The translations under genes were made by a program, and so were the position numbers. The notes below the pieces were generated by a model. That model ran no database searches. It saw only the letters and a list, made by a program, of their open reading frames with translations, and had not been told where the DNA came from. A DNA stretch of 64,000 nucleotides. Source: Acidimicrobiaceae bacterium. Its GTDB lineage: Bacteria > Actinomycetota > Acidimicrobiia > Acidimicrobiales > RAAP-2. Positions 25,449 to 34,045 of this stretch are shown piece after piece (within the stretch, counting starts at the first letter, position 1; the number at the start of each line of letters is the position of its first letter). The DNA lies in NCBI GenBank assembly GCA_027449885.1, contig DAIDKS010000024.1, positions 1-64,000 on the forward strand, written 5' to 3'.

Positions 25449-26389
25449 GCGGCCACCTCCGCGACGACACCGCGCCGGGTCCGGAACTTTCCGGCGATGC
25501 CGCGCACGTCGGCCTTCAGGCGGGCGATCGGCGTCGGTGGAGGCGTCCGGTGCGCGCCCTTCGCGAAGTGGCGCTCCAGGTAGAACTGCCCGATCGAGAG
25601 GACGGTCGTCACCACGAGGTACCAGAGGCTGGCCGTGATGAGCAGCGGCATGACCTCGTAGTTCGCGGCGTAGATGTTCTGGGCGGCCCCGAGGGTCTCG
25701 ATCACCGAGATGGCGCTCGCCAGCGAGGTGGTCTTCAGCATCGAGATCACCTCGTTGCCCGTCGGTGGGATGATCACGCGCATCGCCTGGGGAAGGACCA
25801 CGAGGCGCAGGGTCTGGGACCGGCGCATCCCCAGCGAGCTCGCCGCCTCGATCTGACCCTCGTCGACCGAGATGAGCCCCGAGCGAGCGATCTCTGACAT
25901 GTAGGCGGCCTCGTTGAGGCCGAGTCCGATGAAGGCCGCGTTGAAGGGGGTGAAGAAGTTGCCGGCGTTGAAGCGCAAGAAGGCGGCGTGGACGAACGGG
26001 ATCCCGATCGAGAGCTGGGGGAACAGAGCCGCGATGTTGAACCAGAAGAGGAGCTGCACGTACACGGGGGTGCCCCGGAAGAACCACGTATAGGCCCACG
26101 CCGGCGCCGACAGGAGCCGGTTGGGTGAGAGGCGCATGATCGCGATGGCCACGCCCAGCACGATCCCGATCGCCATCGCCAGGACCGTGAGCTCCAGGGT
26201 CTTCACCACGCCCTGGATGATCTCCGACGTCCCGAAGTAGTGGAAGACGATGCTCCACGTGAAGCGCGAGGTGAACAGCAGCGTGTGGAACAACATCGCC
26301 GTCAGCACGACCATGACGACCGCGCCGATCCACCTCCCCACGTGACGAACGGGGACGACCTGTACCGCGTCGCCCCCGTTCGTCGTCAT
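25445..26389 (-). CDS. Polar amino-acid ABC importer, permease subunit
   Basis: A 314-residue permease of the HisMQ/GlnP family. It has an extended N-terminal membrane segment, the domain core from [23 protein letters not shown], and the EAA loop [29 protein letters not shown] that docks the ATPase. [18 protein letters not shown] is the conserved segment before the central helices. Only one permease gene is present, so it should act as a homodimer. It sits 33 bases after the binding-protein gene. Confidence 0.95.
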   Translation of the reverse strand: MTTNGGDAVQVVPVRHVGRWIGAVVMVVLTAMLFHTLLFTSRFTWSIVFHYFGTSEIIQGVVKTLELTVLAMAIGIVLGVAIAIMRLSPNRLLSAPAWAYTWFFRGTPVYVQLLFWFNIAALFPQLSIGIPFVHAAFLRFNAGNFFTPFNAAFIGLGLNEAAYMSEIARSGLISVDEGQIEAASSLGMRRSQTLRLVVLPQAMRVIIPPTGNEVISMLKTTSLASAISVIETLGAAQNIYAANYEVMPLLITASLWYLVVTTVLSIGQFYLERHFAKGAHRTPPPTPIARLKADVRGIAGKFRTRRGVVAEVAA

Positions 26390-26422
26390 GGGTATGTGTT
26401 TACTACAGACTCGCCGGACGGC

Positions 26423-27304
26423 CTACGAGAGGGCCCCGTTGAGGGTGATCTTGCTCACCGGGAGCGCACCGGCCTGGACGCCGTAGGACTTCAGGATCTT
26501 GCCGTAGGTCCCGTTGGTCACGAGTACCTTGAGCGCGGCCTGGATGGCCTTCGCCAACTGGAGACCCGCCGCCGTCTTCGGTGTCGCGATGCCGTACGGG
26601 GCGACGTTCACGGCCTTGCCCACCAGCTTGAAGGCACCCTTCGACGTCGCGGCGATGTAGCCGGCGATCTGGCTGTCGGCGAACCCGAAGGTCGCGTGTC
26701 CCGACGCCACGGCCACGTTGGCCTCGGTCTGGGTCGAGAACGTGAGGACCGTTAGCTTCTTGCTCGACGGGCAGGACTTCGCCGCCGTCTGGGCGTCCGT
26801 CTGCTCCACCGTTCCGGTCTCGACGGCCACCTTGTAGCCGCAGAAGCTCTTGAAGCCAGTGAAGGTGACCTTGGCGTTGGACTTCGCGTACACGCCCTCG
26901 CCCGCCTGGAAGTAGTCGACGAAGTTGACCTGCGCCTCGCGGGCCTTCGTGTCGGTGAACGACGAGTTGCCGATCACGTACTTGCCCGACTTGATGCCCG
27001 CGATGATGTTGTCGAACGTGACGTTGTTCTCGTTGACCTTGATCCCGAGCGTCTTCGCGACGGCGTTGATCAGGTCGATGTCGAAGCCGACCATCTTCGA
27101 GCCCTGCATGTACTCGTCGGGCGCGTAAGTGGCGTCGGTCGCGACCTGAAGGACCTTGCCCTTGTACACGGCCGGTACGAGCTTCGCCGCCGCGGCGTTG
27201 TAGGTCCCGGTCGGAGCCGCACCGGCGACCGCCGACGAGGCCAGGACGAGCGTGGCCACGCCCGCCGTCGCGAGCATCGACCGCACACGTGAAATGCGCT
27301 GCAT
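26423..27304 (-). CDS. Polar amino-acid ABC importer, substrate-binding protein
   Basis: A 293-residue family 3 binding protein. The N-terminal signal peptide (MQRISRVRSMLATAGVATL, then VLASSAVAGA) ends in an AxA-type site and has no lipobox cysteine, which is odd for a Gram-positive binding protein. The mature part has VLQVATDATYAPDEYMQGSK, GFDIDLINAVAKTLGI and AVETGTVEQTDAQ, typical of glutamine/cystine/arginine binders. Two cysteines (FCGYK and SCPSSK) may form a disulfide. The ATG at 27304 has a GAGGGAG ribosome binding site. It leads the importer operon. Confidence 0.92.
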   Translation of the reverse strand: MQRISRVRSMLATAGVATLVLASSAVAGAAPTGTYNAAAAKLVPAVYKGKVLQVATDATYAPDEYMQGSKMVGFDIDLINAVAKTLGIKVNENNVTFDNIIAGIKSGKYVIGNSSFTDTKAREAQVNFVDYFQAGEGVYAKSNAKVTFTGFKSFCGYKVAVETGTVEQTDAQTAAKSCPSSKKLTVLTFSTQTEANVAVASGHATFGFADSQIAGYIAATSKGAFKLVGKAVNVAPYGIATPKTAAGLQLAKAIQAALKVLVTNGTYGKILKSYGVQAGALPVSKITLNGALS

Positions 27305-27449
27305 TGAATCTCCCTCTTCACTGCGTCGCTGTTGACGCAGGGGACATCTTTCCAGATGAGTGCCACCGCAGCAGGTCACGGGGTCAAATGTGCGATGTCG
27401 CGATCGAGTCCGTCGCCCCGATGCCATTCTCATCCCTGATCAGAGGGAC
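27305..27449 (-). promoter_or_regulatory. Leader region of the amino-acid importer operon
   Basis: This 145-base gap must hold the importer promoter. TTGACC (minus strand, near 27385) could be a -35, but no convincing -10 follows at standard spacing. A 7-base inverted repeat, CTGCGTC/GACGCAG (27321-27327 and 27334-27340), lies about 17 bases ahead of the start codon and could be an operator or an mRNA hairpin. Confidence 0.35.
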
Positions 27450-28889
27450 TTACCAGCCGAGGTCGGGCCAGCGGCCGCGGCGGTCGGGACCGAGCAGCAT
27501 CTCCGTCAGCTCCCGATCCAGGTGCTCCTGACGCCAGACGAGCATCTCCTGGGCTAACGGGAGGACGCGATCGGCCTCCGTCGTGAGCGTTCGCCACGTC
27601 GGGTCGGCGGCCAGGTCGAAGCAGAGCCAGCTCCCGTCTCCGAACTGGACGTAGGCGAGGTCCTCTCCCACCGACACGGCGAGGTTCTGGCGGGCGGTCG
27701 AGCGGTCGGTCGGCGTCCAACCCGACGTGCCGATCGCGTAGCGGCGATAGTCCCACTCGTAGTGGGCGACCGCTCGCCACGGTCCGTCCGGGTCCGCCCA
27801 GAGGTCCTGGAGGGGCCGCCCGTCGCACTCGGGTGGTGGGGGCCCGCCCAGCGCGACGGCGAGACTCGGCAGCAGATCGACGTTCTCGGTGAACCGCTCC
27901 GTCACGGTCCCGGCGAGTTCCGGCGTTCGGGGATCGCGCCAGAGGCCGAGGATGTGATAGCTCTGCGGGAAGTAGCCGAGCTTCTCGATGAGCCCGTGGT
28001 CGCCCAACTGGTCCCCGTGATCGGCCGTCACGACCACGAGGGTGTCGGCCCACTCGCCCCGCTCCTCGACCGCCGCCACGACTCGAGCGAGTTGCGAGTC
28101 GACCTCGCTCACCATTCCGTAGTACTGGGCCCGCAGGGCGCGGACGCCGTCGGGTGTCGTCGGCGCGGCGGCTCCGGGCAGCGTCAGCGCCACGTCGTGG
28201 ATCGGGTGGCGGCCCCGCTCGGCTGGTTCGATCGCGTCGGGGACGTCGGCCGGATCGTAGAGGGAGCTGAAGCGTCCAGCGGCCGCGTACGGCGGGTGCG
28301 GGCGGAGGTAGCTGAGGTGGGCGAACCATCCCGACTCCTGGTGATCGAGCCACTCGAGGAAGCGATCCGTGAGGAAGGCCGCCAACGAGTGCTCCGCCGG
28401 CCGATCCGGCTCGCCGCGCAGCGCGGGTGCCCAGCCGGAGGGCACGTCGTATCCGAGGGAGCGCAGGTGCTGCACCCAGCCGGCCTGGCTCTCGGGGAGG
28501 TACAGACCGACCGATAGCCCCGGGAGGACTCCGTCGTAGTCATTGAGGCGGGGGTCCTCGGGTCCGACGGCGGCGTGGGGATCGAGTCCCTGATCGGTGT
28601 AGCCGAAGAGCGTCGGGTCGTAGCCCGCCCGGCGGGCGACGGTCGCGAGCGAGGGGGTGCCCCGACGCAGGGGCGTCCCGTTGGCCACCACCCGATTGTT
28701 CATCTGGTACGTCCCCGTGTAGAGGGCGGCTCGACCGGGTGCACACGGCGCAGCCTGCGAGTAGTGCCGGGCCAGACGAACCCCCTCCCCGGCCAGACGA
28801 TCGAGAGTGGGGGTCGTCACCAGGGGGTGGCCGGCCGCCCCGTAGGAGTCACCCCGGAACTGGTCCAGCGTGATGAAGAGGACGTTCAC
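27450..28889 (-). CDS. Alkaline-phosphatase-superfamily sulfatase / phosphonate monoester hydrolase
   Basis: A 479-residue hydrolase. Metal ligands are expected in MNVLFITLDQFRGDSYG (Asp9) and VTADHGDQLGDHG. The CxPxR motif is CAPGR with Cys49, the residue converted to formylglycine in this family. The following TGTYQMNNRVVANGTPL and GYDPTLFGYTDQGLDP resemble phosphonate monoester hydrolases more than arylsulfatases, although family members are promiscuous. No formylglycine-generating enzyme is in the window. There is no signal peptide, so it acts in the cytoplasm. ATGA overlap with the esterase gene upstream suggests a joint operon. Confidence 0.85.
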   Translation of the reverse strand: MNVLFITLDQFRGDSYGAAGHPLVTTPTLDRLAGEGVRLARHYSQAAPCAPGRAALYTGTYQMNNRVVANGTPLRRGTPSLATVARRAGYDPTLFGYTDQGLDPHAAVGPEDPRLNDYDGVLPGLSVGLYLPESQAGWVQHLRSLGYDVPSGWAPALRGEPDRPAEHSLAAFLTDRFLEWLDHQESGWFAHLSYLRPHPPYAAAGRFSSLYDPADVPDAIEPAERGRHPIHDVALTLPGAAAPTTPDGVRALRAQYYGMVSEVDSQLARVVAAVEERGEWADTLVVVTADHGDQLGDHGLIEKLGYFPQSYHILGLWRDPRTPELAGTVTERFTENVDLLPSLAVALGGPPPPECDGRPLQDLWADPDGPWRAVAHYEWDYRRYAIGTSGWTPTDRSTARQNLAVSVGEDLAYVQFGDGSWLCFDLAADPTWRTLTTEADRVLPLAQEMLVWRQEHLDRELTEMLLGPDRRGRWPDLGW

Positions 28890-29815
28890 GCCCGCTCCGC
28901 GATCCGCCGGTGCAGCTGCTCAGCGACATCATCCACGATCGCCAGGGCCTGGGGGATCGTTCCCCCCAGGCGGATGAAGCCGTGGACCATCCCTTCGGCC
29001 TCGAGCAGGGTGACCGGGACGCCGAAGTGCTCCAGGAGCCCGGCGTACGCGACCGCCTCGTCGCGCAGGGGATCGCACTGGGCCACCACGATGATGGCCG
29101 GAGGAGCCCCCGTGAGGTCCTCGCTCATCAGGGGTGACGCGCGTGGATCGGTGTGATCCACCTGTCCCGCGAGGTAGAGCCCGTAGTCGTAGCGGAGGTG
29201 ATCGAGTTCGATGCCGTAGCCGGTGGCGTAGACGTGAGCCGAGTCGGTCAGCATCTCGGGACCGAGCGTCGGGTACAGGAGCACCTGGGCCGCGAGGCCG
29301 ACTTCGCGACCGACGGACGAGGCCGCGACCGCGGCGATCGTCGCCCCCGCCGAGTCGCCCATGACGACGAGCGCGGCGTCGTGCTGGGCCACGTCTCCGC
29401 GATGGGCGGCGAGGTAGCGAACGACATCGACCGCGTCGTCGATCGCGGCCGGGAAGGGATTCTCCGGGGCGAGGCGGTAGTCAATGGCGAGGAGGCGCAC
29501 CCGGGCGTCCGCCGCCAGTCGTCGGCAGAGCCCGTCGTGGCTGTCGAGGTCGCCGACGACGAACGAACCGCCGTGGAAGTAGACGACGAGAGCACGGCCC
29601 TCATCGTCGGCGGGCACGTACAGCCTCGCGGCCAGGCGGCGATCGGCGAGGTCGAGGGACAGGTCTCGAACCTCGACGGGGTGGGGCTCGGGCCACCACG
29701 CTCGCGTGGCCTCACGGTACTGGGTGCGGCGCTCGTCCAGGGTCATGGTCGACGGATGCGGTGGCGGCGCCTGGCGCAGCGACTCGATGTAGCGGTGCAG
29801 TGCAGGGTGGATCAT
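28886..29815 (-). CDS. HSL/family IV alpha/beta-hydrolase (carboxylesterase)
   Basis: A 309-residue esterase of the hormone-sensitive-lipase group. It has the oxyanion motif VVYFHGGSFVVGD, the nucleophile elbow VMGDSAGATIA, the acid in VVAQCDPLRDEAVAY and the histidine in EGMVHGFIR. The family hydrolyses short acyl esters or lactones in the cytoplasm. The ATG at 29815 has a GGAGG site; the open frame further upstream is read-through. ATGA coupling with the sulfatase gene suggests a two-step catabolic pair, but the substrate is unknown. Confidence 0.9.
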   Translation of the reverse strand: MIHPALHRYIESLRQAPPPHPSTMTLDERRTQYREATRAWWPEPHPVEVRDLSLDLADRRLAARLYVPADDEGRALVVYFHGGSFVVGDLDSHDGLCRRLAADARVRLLAIDYRLAPENPFPAAIDDAVDVVRYLAAHRGDVAQHDAALVVMGDSAGATIAAVAASSVGREVGLAAQVLLYPTLGPEMLTDSAHVYATGYGIELDHLRYDYGLYLAGQVDHTDPRASPLMSEDLTGAPPAIIVVAQCDPLRDEAVAYAGLLEHFGVPVTLLEAEGMVHGFIRLGGTIPQALAIVDDVAEQLHRRIAERA

Positions 29816-29853
29816 CGGTCCTCCGCCACGCAGCCTACGCAGCCTCCGTCCGA

Positions 29854-31083
29854 CTAGAGCAGACCGAGGCGGGCGGCGGCCTGCCCGAGATCGTCGCGGG
29901 CCCGGGGATCGGCCGCCCGCGAGATCAGCGCGGCCGCCTGCTCGCTCTGGCTGAAGCCCCACAGCGCCGCCACGCCGTGCTCGGTGACGACGGCGCTGTG
30001 CTGAAAGGAGCAGACCGGTGCCGAGAGGAGGGGGACGATCGTCGAGGATCCCGACTTCTCGTGCCACGACCTGAGGGCCAAGATGGCCTGACCGTCGCGC
30101 GAGTGCAGTGCCCCGCTCACGAAGTCGGGCTGACCCCCGAAGCCGGAGAAGACGCGACCCCTGACGTAGCTGGCGTTCGCTTGAGCGTAGAGGTCCACCT
30201 CGACGGCGGTGTTGATCGAGATCATGGACGGCTGGTCGGCGATGCGGGCGGGATTGTTCGCCACTTCGGTCCGCCGGAGCACCACGCGCGGATTGCGGTG
30301 CGCCCATCGGTAGAGATCCTCGGTGCCGAACATGAAGGTCGTCGAGATGACGCGATCGATGTCGAGGCTGCCCGCCCGGTCCAGCGCGACGACGCCATCC
30401 GAGATCATCTCCGACCAGATTCCCAGGTGTCGACGCTCCCCCAGGAACTGGAGCGCCGCGTCCGGCAACTGGCCGATGCCCATCTGCAAGGTCGCGCCGT
30501 CCCCGATCCTCGACGCGATCCGCTCCCCGATCCCTCGGGCGGCGTCGTCGATGAACCGGGGTTCGAGGATCGGCAGCGGAGCGTCGACCTCCAGAGCGAA
30601 GTCCACCAGATCCTCGTCGAGCTCGGCGTCCCCGAACGTGTAGGGCATCTGCGGATTGACCTGCGCGATCACCAGCCCGCCCTCACGACGTACTGCCTGG
30701 ATGGCGGCGGGAAGGATATTGACTTCAATGCCCAGCGAGACCCGTCCCCGGTGGGGCGCCGAGGTCTGGACGAGGACGATGTCCGGCCGTCGCGACGTGG
30801 CGAACAGCCGCGGCACCAATGACAGGCGCATCGGCAGGAAGTCCACGTCGTCGCGGCCCCGCACCCCCGGCCCGATGAAGGGGGACTCGGTCGTCAGCCC
30901 GTCACGCTGAGGCCAGGGATCCTGGGGGTTGAGGACGAAGACCCGATAGCGCGGCAGGGCGTGGTCGACCGCACGGAGGATCTCCCACGGGGTGGCGGTG
31001 TTGCCCCCGACGACCACGCGGGGCTCGTCACGGCGAAGGGCGGCGACCGCCGCTCGGATCTCCGACTCCCCGACGATGCGCAT
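29854..31083 (-). CDS. Acetyl-CoA hydrolase/CoA-transferase (4-hydroxybutyrate CoA-transferase type)
   Basis: A 409-residue class I CoA-transferase fold protein. The N-domain includes RVVVGGNTATPWEIL and the C-domain includes LQMGIGQLPDAAL. The catalytic glutamate is in HLGIWSEMISDGVV, corresponding to the family motif G-x-x-(S/T)EM-x-SDG. FSGFGGQPDFVSGA and the C-terminal VVTEHGVAALWG are also characteristic. It could transfer CoA between acetate and another acid, or hydrolyse acyl-CoA. GGAGGAGG precedes the ATG. It lies 38 bases upstream of the esterase gene on the same strand, so the three may be co-transcribed. Confidence 0.88.
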   Translation of the reverse strand: MRIVGESEIRAAVAALRRDEPRVVVGGNTATPWEILRAVDHALPRYRVFVLNPQDPWPQRDGLTTESPFIGPGVRGRDDVDFLPMRLSLVPRLFATSRRPDIVLVQTSAPHRGRVSLGIEVNILPAAIQAVRREGGLVIAQVNPQMPYTFGDAELDEDLVDFALEVDAPLPILEPRFIDDAARGIGERIASRIGDGATLQMGIGQLPDAALQFLGERRHLGIWSEMISDGVVALDRAGSLDIDRVISTTFMFGTEDLYRWAHRNPRVVLRRTEVANNPARIADQPSMISINTAVEVDLYAQANASYVRGRVFSGFGGQPDFVSGALHSRDGQAILALRSWHEKSGSSTIVPLLSAPVCSFQHSAVVTEHGVAALWGFSQSEQAAALISRAADPRARDDLGQAAARLGLL

Positions 31084-31120
31084 GGGCCTCCTCCGTCACC
31101 GGACCAACGTCCACCAAAGC

Positions 31121-31152
31121 GATGAGCCCCGGCCAAGTGGCCGGGGCTCATC
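31121..31152 (-). terminator. Perfect hairpin downstream of tRNA-Gly
   Basis: Two perfectly complementary 15-base arms (31121-31135 and 31138-31152) begin GATGAGCCCC and meet over a two-base gap. It lies directly after the tRNA-Gly 3' end on the minus strand, as expected for an intrinsic terminator. The T-run after it is weak (GCTTTGG). Confidence 0.75.
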
Positions 31153-31154
31153 GG

Positions 31155-31230
31155 TGGAGCGGACGACCGGGCTCGAACCGGCGACCTCGACCTTGGCAAG
31201 GTCGCGCTCTACCAACTGAGCTACGTCCGC
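31155..31230 (-). tRNA. tRNA-Gly (anticodon GCC)
   Basis: A full cloverleaf on the minus strand: acceptor GCGGACG/CGTCCGC, D arm GCTC/GAGC, anticodon stem CGACC/GGTCG with loop TTGCCAA (anticodon GCC), T arm GCCGG/CCGGT with TTCGAGC loop, discriminator T. The terminal CCA is encoded (TCCA). A TAGTAT box (31240-31245) nine bases upstream is a good -10. A strong hairpin terminator follows. Confidence 0.97.
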
Positions 31231-31266
31231 GTCGGCTCCATACTAGCGGAGCGAGGTCGGTGCCGC

Positions 31267-31701
31267 TCACCTCCCGGAACTGCCGAAACCCCCCACCCCT
31301 CGCAAGGACACGGGCAACTCCTCGACTTCTCGGAACTCGAGGGTCGGGATCGGCAGCACCACGAGCTGGGCGATGCGATCACCGGGACGAACGACGTAGG
31401 CCTCGCGCGGATCCAGGTTCACGAGGGCCACTCGAATCTCGCCTCGGTAGCCGGCGTCGATCAGTCCCGGAGAGTTCACGCAGGTCACGCCGTGATGCGT
31501 GGCCAGCCCGCTGCGGGGCAGGACGAAGCCGGCGTAGCCATCAGGGAGGGCGATCGCGAGGCCGGTCCCTACGAGGGCCCGCCCGCCCCCCGGCTCCAGA
31601 CGCTCGGTATCGATGGCGACCAGGTCGAAGCCGGCGTCGCCACTGTGGGCGTTGCGGGGCAGCGCGGCCCCGGGTCGCACGACGCGAAAGGGAATGTCCA
31701 C
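31267..31701 (-). CDS. dut: dUTP diphosphatase
   Basis: Trimeric dUTPase of 144 residues that hydrolyses dUTP to dUMP, keeping uracil out of DNA and feeding dTMP synthesis. All five motifs are visible: HSGDAGFDL (1), PRSGLATHHG (2), GLIDAGYRGEIRV with the catalytic Asp (3), RPGDRIAQLVV (4), and the Gly-rich C-terminal GVGGFGSSGR (5). It is divergent from orn and 36 bases upstream of tRNA-Gly on the same strand. Confidence 0.97.
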   Translation of the reverse strand: MDIPFRVVRPGAALPRNAHSGDAGFDLVAIDTERLEPGGGRALVGTGLAIALPDGYAGFVLPRSGLATHHGVTCVNSPGLIDAGYRGEIRVALVNLDPREAYVVRPGDRIAQLVVLPIPTLEFREVEELPVSLRGVGGFGSSGR

Positions 31702-31736
31702 GGCCCCAGGCTACCGAGACCCGATCACGGGTCCTC

Positions 31737-31752
31737 TAGTGTCGTCGTCGTG
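31737..31752 (+). promoter_or_regulatory. Candidate leaderless -10 of orn
   Basis: TAGTGT (31737-31742) precedes the GTG start at 31750 by seven bases. No ribosome binding site is present. Confidence 0.5.
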
Positions 31753-32301
31753 CTCGCCTGGATAGACCTCGAGATGACCGGACTCGACCCGCGACGCCAC
31801 GTGATCGTCGAGATCGCGTCGATCGTGACCGACGACGACCTGAACGTCGTCGCCGTGGGTCCCGACCTCGTCATTCGGGCGACGGCCGAGCAGCTCGCCC
31901 AGATGGAGGACGTCGTCATCGGGATGCATCAGCGCTCGGGCCTGCTTGACGACCTGCGCACCGCCACCACGGAGCTCGTCGACGCCGAAGCGGCGACGCT
32001 GGACTTCCTGCGCCAGCACATCGCCGAACCGCGAACCGTGCCGCTGTGCGGCAACTCCATCGGGACCGACCGCCGGTTCCTGCAGGAGTACATGCCGACG
32101 CTGGAGGCCTTCTTCCACTATCGCAACGTCGACGTCTCGACCATCAAGGAACTCCTGCGGCGGTGGCGTCCCGACATCCTCGACGCGATGCCCGACAAGT
32201 CGAGCACCCACCGCGCACTCGACGACATCCGGGAGTCCGTCGCGGAGCTCGCCTTCTACCGGGAGCGAGCCTTCCGCACTGGCGAAACGCCGCCGCAGTA
32301 A
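31750..32301 (+). CDS. orn: Oligoribonuclease
   Basis: DEDDh 3'-5' exonuclease of 183 residues that degrades 2-5-mer RNAs, including pGpG from cyclic-di-GMP turnover. Exo I is WIDLEMTGLD, Exo II contains CGNSIGTDRRFL, and Exo III is HRALDDIRES with the catalytic histidine; YRNVDVSTIKEL is also a hallmark. The start is the GTG at 31750 (VLAWIDLEMTG); the frame is open upstream but overlaps dut. Essential in several bacteria. The acyl-CoA synthetase gene starts 10 bases downstream. Confidence 0.96.
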   Translation: MLAWIDLEMTGLDPRRHVIVEIASIVTDDDLNVVAVGPDLVIRATAEQLAQMEDVVIGMHQRSGLLDDLRTATTELVDAEAATLDFLRQHIAEPRTVPLCGNSIGTDRRFLQEYMPTLEAFFHYRNVDVSTIKELLRRWRPDILDAMPDKSSTHRALDDIRESVAELAFYRERAFRTGETPPQ

Positions 32302-32311
32302 GGTCGCGCCA

Positions 32312-34045
32312 ATGGCGATGACCGTCGACGAGGCAACCGCCGTGCTCACGGCGCCGGGCCAGATGTTCGAGATCGAGCGCGCCGTTGTCGTGGGACGTGA
32401 GATGTCGGTATGGCGTCACGCACCCCGAACCCTTCGCGACGTCCTCGACCTCTCACTTCGTCACGCCGAGCGCGACTTTCTCGTCTACGAGGGTGAGCGC
32501 GTGACGTTCGACCAGCACTACCGTCGGGCGGCCACCCTCTCGCGCCGCCTCCACGCCGACGGTGTGCGCCCGGGCGACCGCGTGGCCGTCGCCGCCCGGA
32601 ACCTCCCCACGTGGGTCATCGCCTTCTGGGGGGCCATCAGTGCGGGCGCGATCGCCGTGTTGCTCAACGCGTGGTGGAGCGCCGACGAACTCGAATACGG
32701 GCTCATGGACTCCTCGACCAGTGTGCTGTTCGTCGACGACGAGCGACTCACGCGGATCGCGGCGCTCCTCGATCGACTGCCCGCCCTGCGCACGGTGGTC
32801 GTCCTGCCCTCGGCCGCCGCGCCCGCGGAGCGCCCGTCGCACCCGCGGGTGCGCATCATCGACTACGCCGACTTCCTGGGCGACGTCGCGGCCGACGCGA
32901 CCCCGGTCGACGTCGCGATCTCTCCCGACGACGACGCCACGATGTTCTACACGTCGGGGACGACGGGTCACCCGAAGGGCGCGGTCGGAACGCACCGCAA
33001 CGCCACCACGAACCTGATGAACCTGTTCTTCATCTCGCAGCGCTCGGCACTGCGGTTCCCCCCCTCGGAGGAGGAGCGACGGCGCGAGTCCCCGAACGCC
33101 AGCCTCCTGAATGTGCCCCTCTTCCACGCCACGGGATGCCTCGCCGTCATGGTCGTCAACACGGCCGCGGGCGGCAAGATCGTGATGATGCACCACTTCG
33201 ACGCGGGCGACGCCCTGCGGCTCATCGAAAGGGAGCGCATCACCCTGATCGGCGGCGTCCCGACGATCGCCATGCAGATCCTGGACCACCCGGCGTTCAC
33301 GACGACGGACACCTCGAGCGTCCGCTCCGTCTCGTACGGCGGGGCCCCCGCACCCCCGGATCTCGTCCGGCGCATTCGTGAGGGCTTCGACCTCGCCCAA
33401 CCCGGCAATGGGTACGGGCTGACGGAGACGTCGGCGGCCATCGCCCTCAACTCGGGCCCCGACTACGTGGAGCGACCCACGAGCTGTGGGCCCGTCGTCC
33501 CCGTGTGCGAGGCGGCCATCGTCCCGGAAGGATGGGATGAGCCCGATCCACCCGTCGAGCGGCTCTCTGGTGAGGAACTCGGCGAGCTGTGGGTCCGCGG
33601 CCCGAGCGTCGTGCGCGGCTACTGGAACAAGCCTGAGGAGACGGCCCGCGCCTTCACCGACGGGTGGCTCCATACGGGCGACATCGCCCGTATGGATCCC
33701 GACGGGTTCATCCACATCGTCGACCGAGCGAAGGACATGATCATCCGGGGCGGGGAGAACGTGTACTCCGTCGGCGTCGAGGCCGCTCTCTTCGAGCACC
33801 CCGACGTCGCGGACTGCGCCGTCGTCGGCCTTCCCCACCCCGTGTGGGGCGAGGAGGTCGCCGCGGTCATCGTCCCGCGCCCCGGCCGACGCATCGATCC
33901 CGAGGAGCTGCGGTCGTTCCTGCGCCCCCTCCTCGCCCACTTCGAAGTCCCGACGCGAATCTTCCTGCGCGACGAGCCCCTGCCCCGCAATCCCCAGGGG
34001 AAGGTGCTGAAGCGCCAGCTACGGAGCGACGTCTCGGGTGAGTGA
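32312..34045 (+). CDS. AMP-forming acyl-CoA synthetase (long/medium chain)
   Basis: A 577-residue adenylate-forming enzyme activating a carboxylic acid to acyl-CoA. ATP/AMP motifs: FYTSGTTGHPKGAVGTHRN (P-loop), GYGLTETSAAIA, DGWLHTGDIARMDPDG, and the C-terminal catalytic lysine in NPQGKVLKRQ. The domain begins after about 60 residues of N-terminal extension. It resembles fatty-acid CoA ligases of the FadD/caiC branch; chain length cannot be told. Two in-frame ATGs (32312, 32318) compete as start. It abuts the convergent aldo-keto reductase gene with no spare base. Confidence 0.92.
   Translation: MAMTVDEATAVLTAPGQMFEIERAVVVGREMSVWRHAPRTLRDVLDLSLRHAERDFLVYEGERVTFDQHYRRAATLSRRLHADGVRPGDRVAVAARNLPTWVIAFWGAISAGAIAVLLNAWWSADELEYGLMDSSTSVLFVDDERLTRIAALLDRLPALRTVVVLPSAAAPAERPSHPRVRIIDYADFLGDVAADATPVDVAISPDDDATMFYTSGTTGHPKGAVGTHRNATTNLMNLFFISQRSALRFPPSEEERRRESPNASLLNVPLFHATGCLAVMVVNTAAGGKIVMMHHFDAGDALRLIERERITLIGGVPTIAMQILDHPAFTTTDTSSVRSVSYGGAPAPPDLVRRIREGFDLAQPGNGYGLTETSAAIALNSGPDYVERPTSCGPVVPVCEAAIVPEGWDEPDPPVERLSGEELGELWVRGPSVVRGYWNKPEETARAFTDGWLHTGDIARMDPDGFIHIVDRAKDMIIRGGENVYSVGVEAALFEHPDVADCAVVGLPHPVWGEEVAAVIVPRPGRRIDPEELRSFLRPLLAHFEVPTRIFLRDEPLPRNPQGKVLKRQLRSDVSGE

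Noticed and set aside
25449-26333. Upstream extension of the amino-acid ABC ATPase frame
   Set aside because: It reads the permease gene out of frame; the ATPase starts at the GTG at 25448 with a GTGA overlap.
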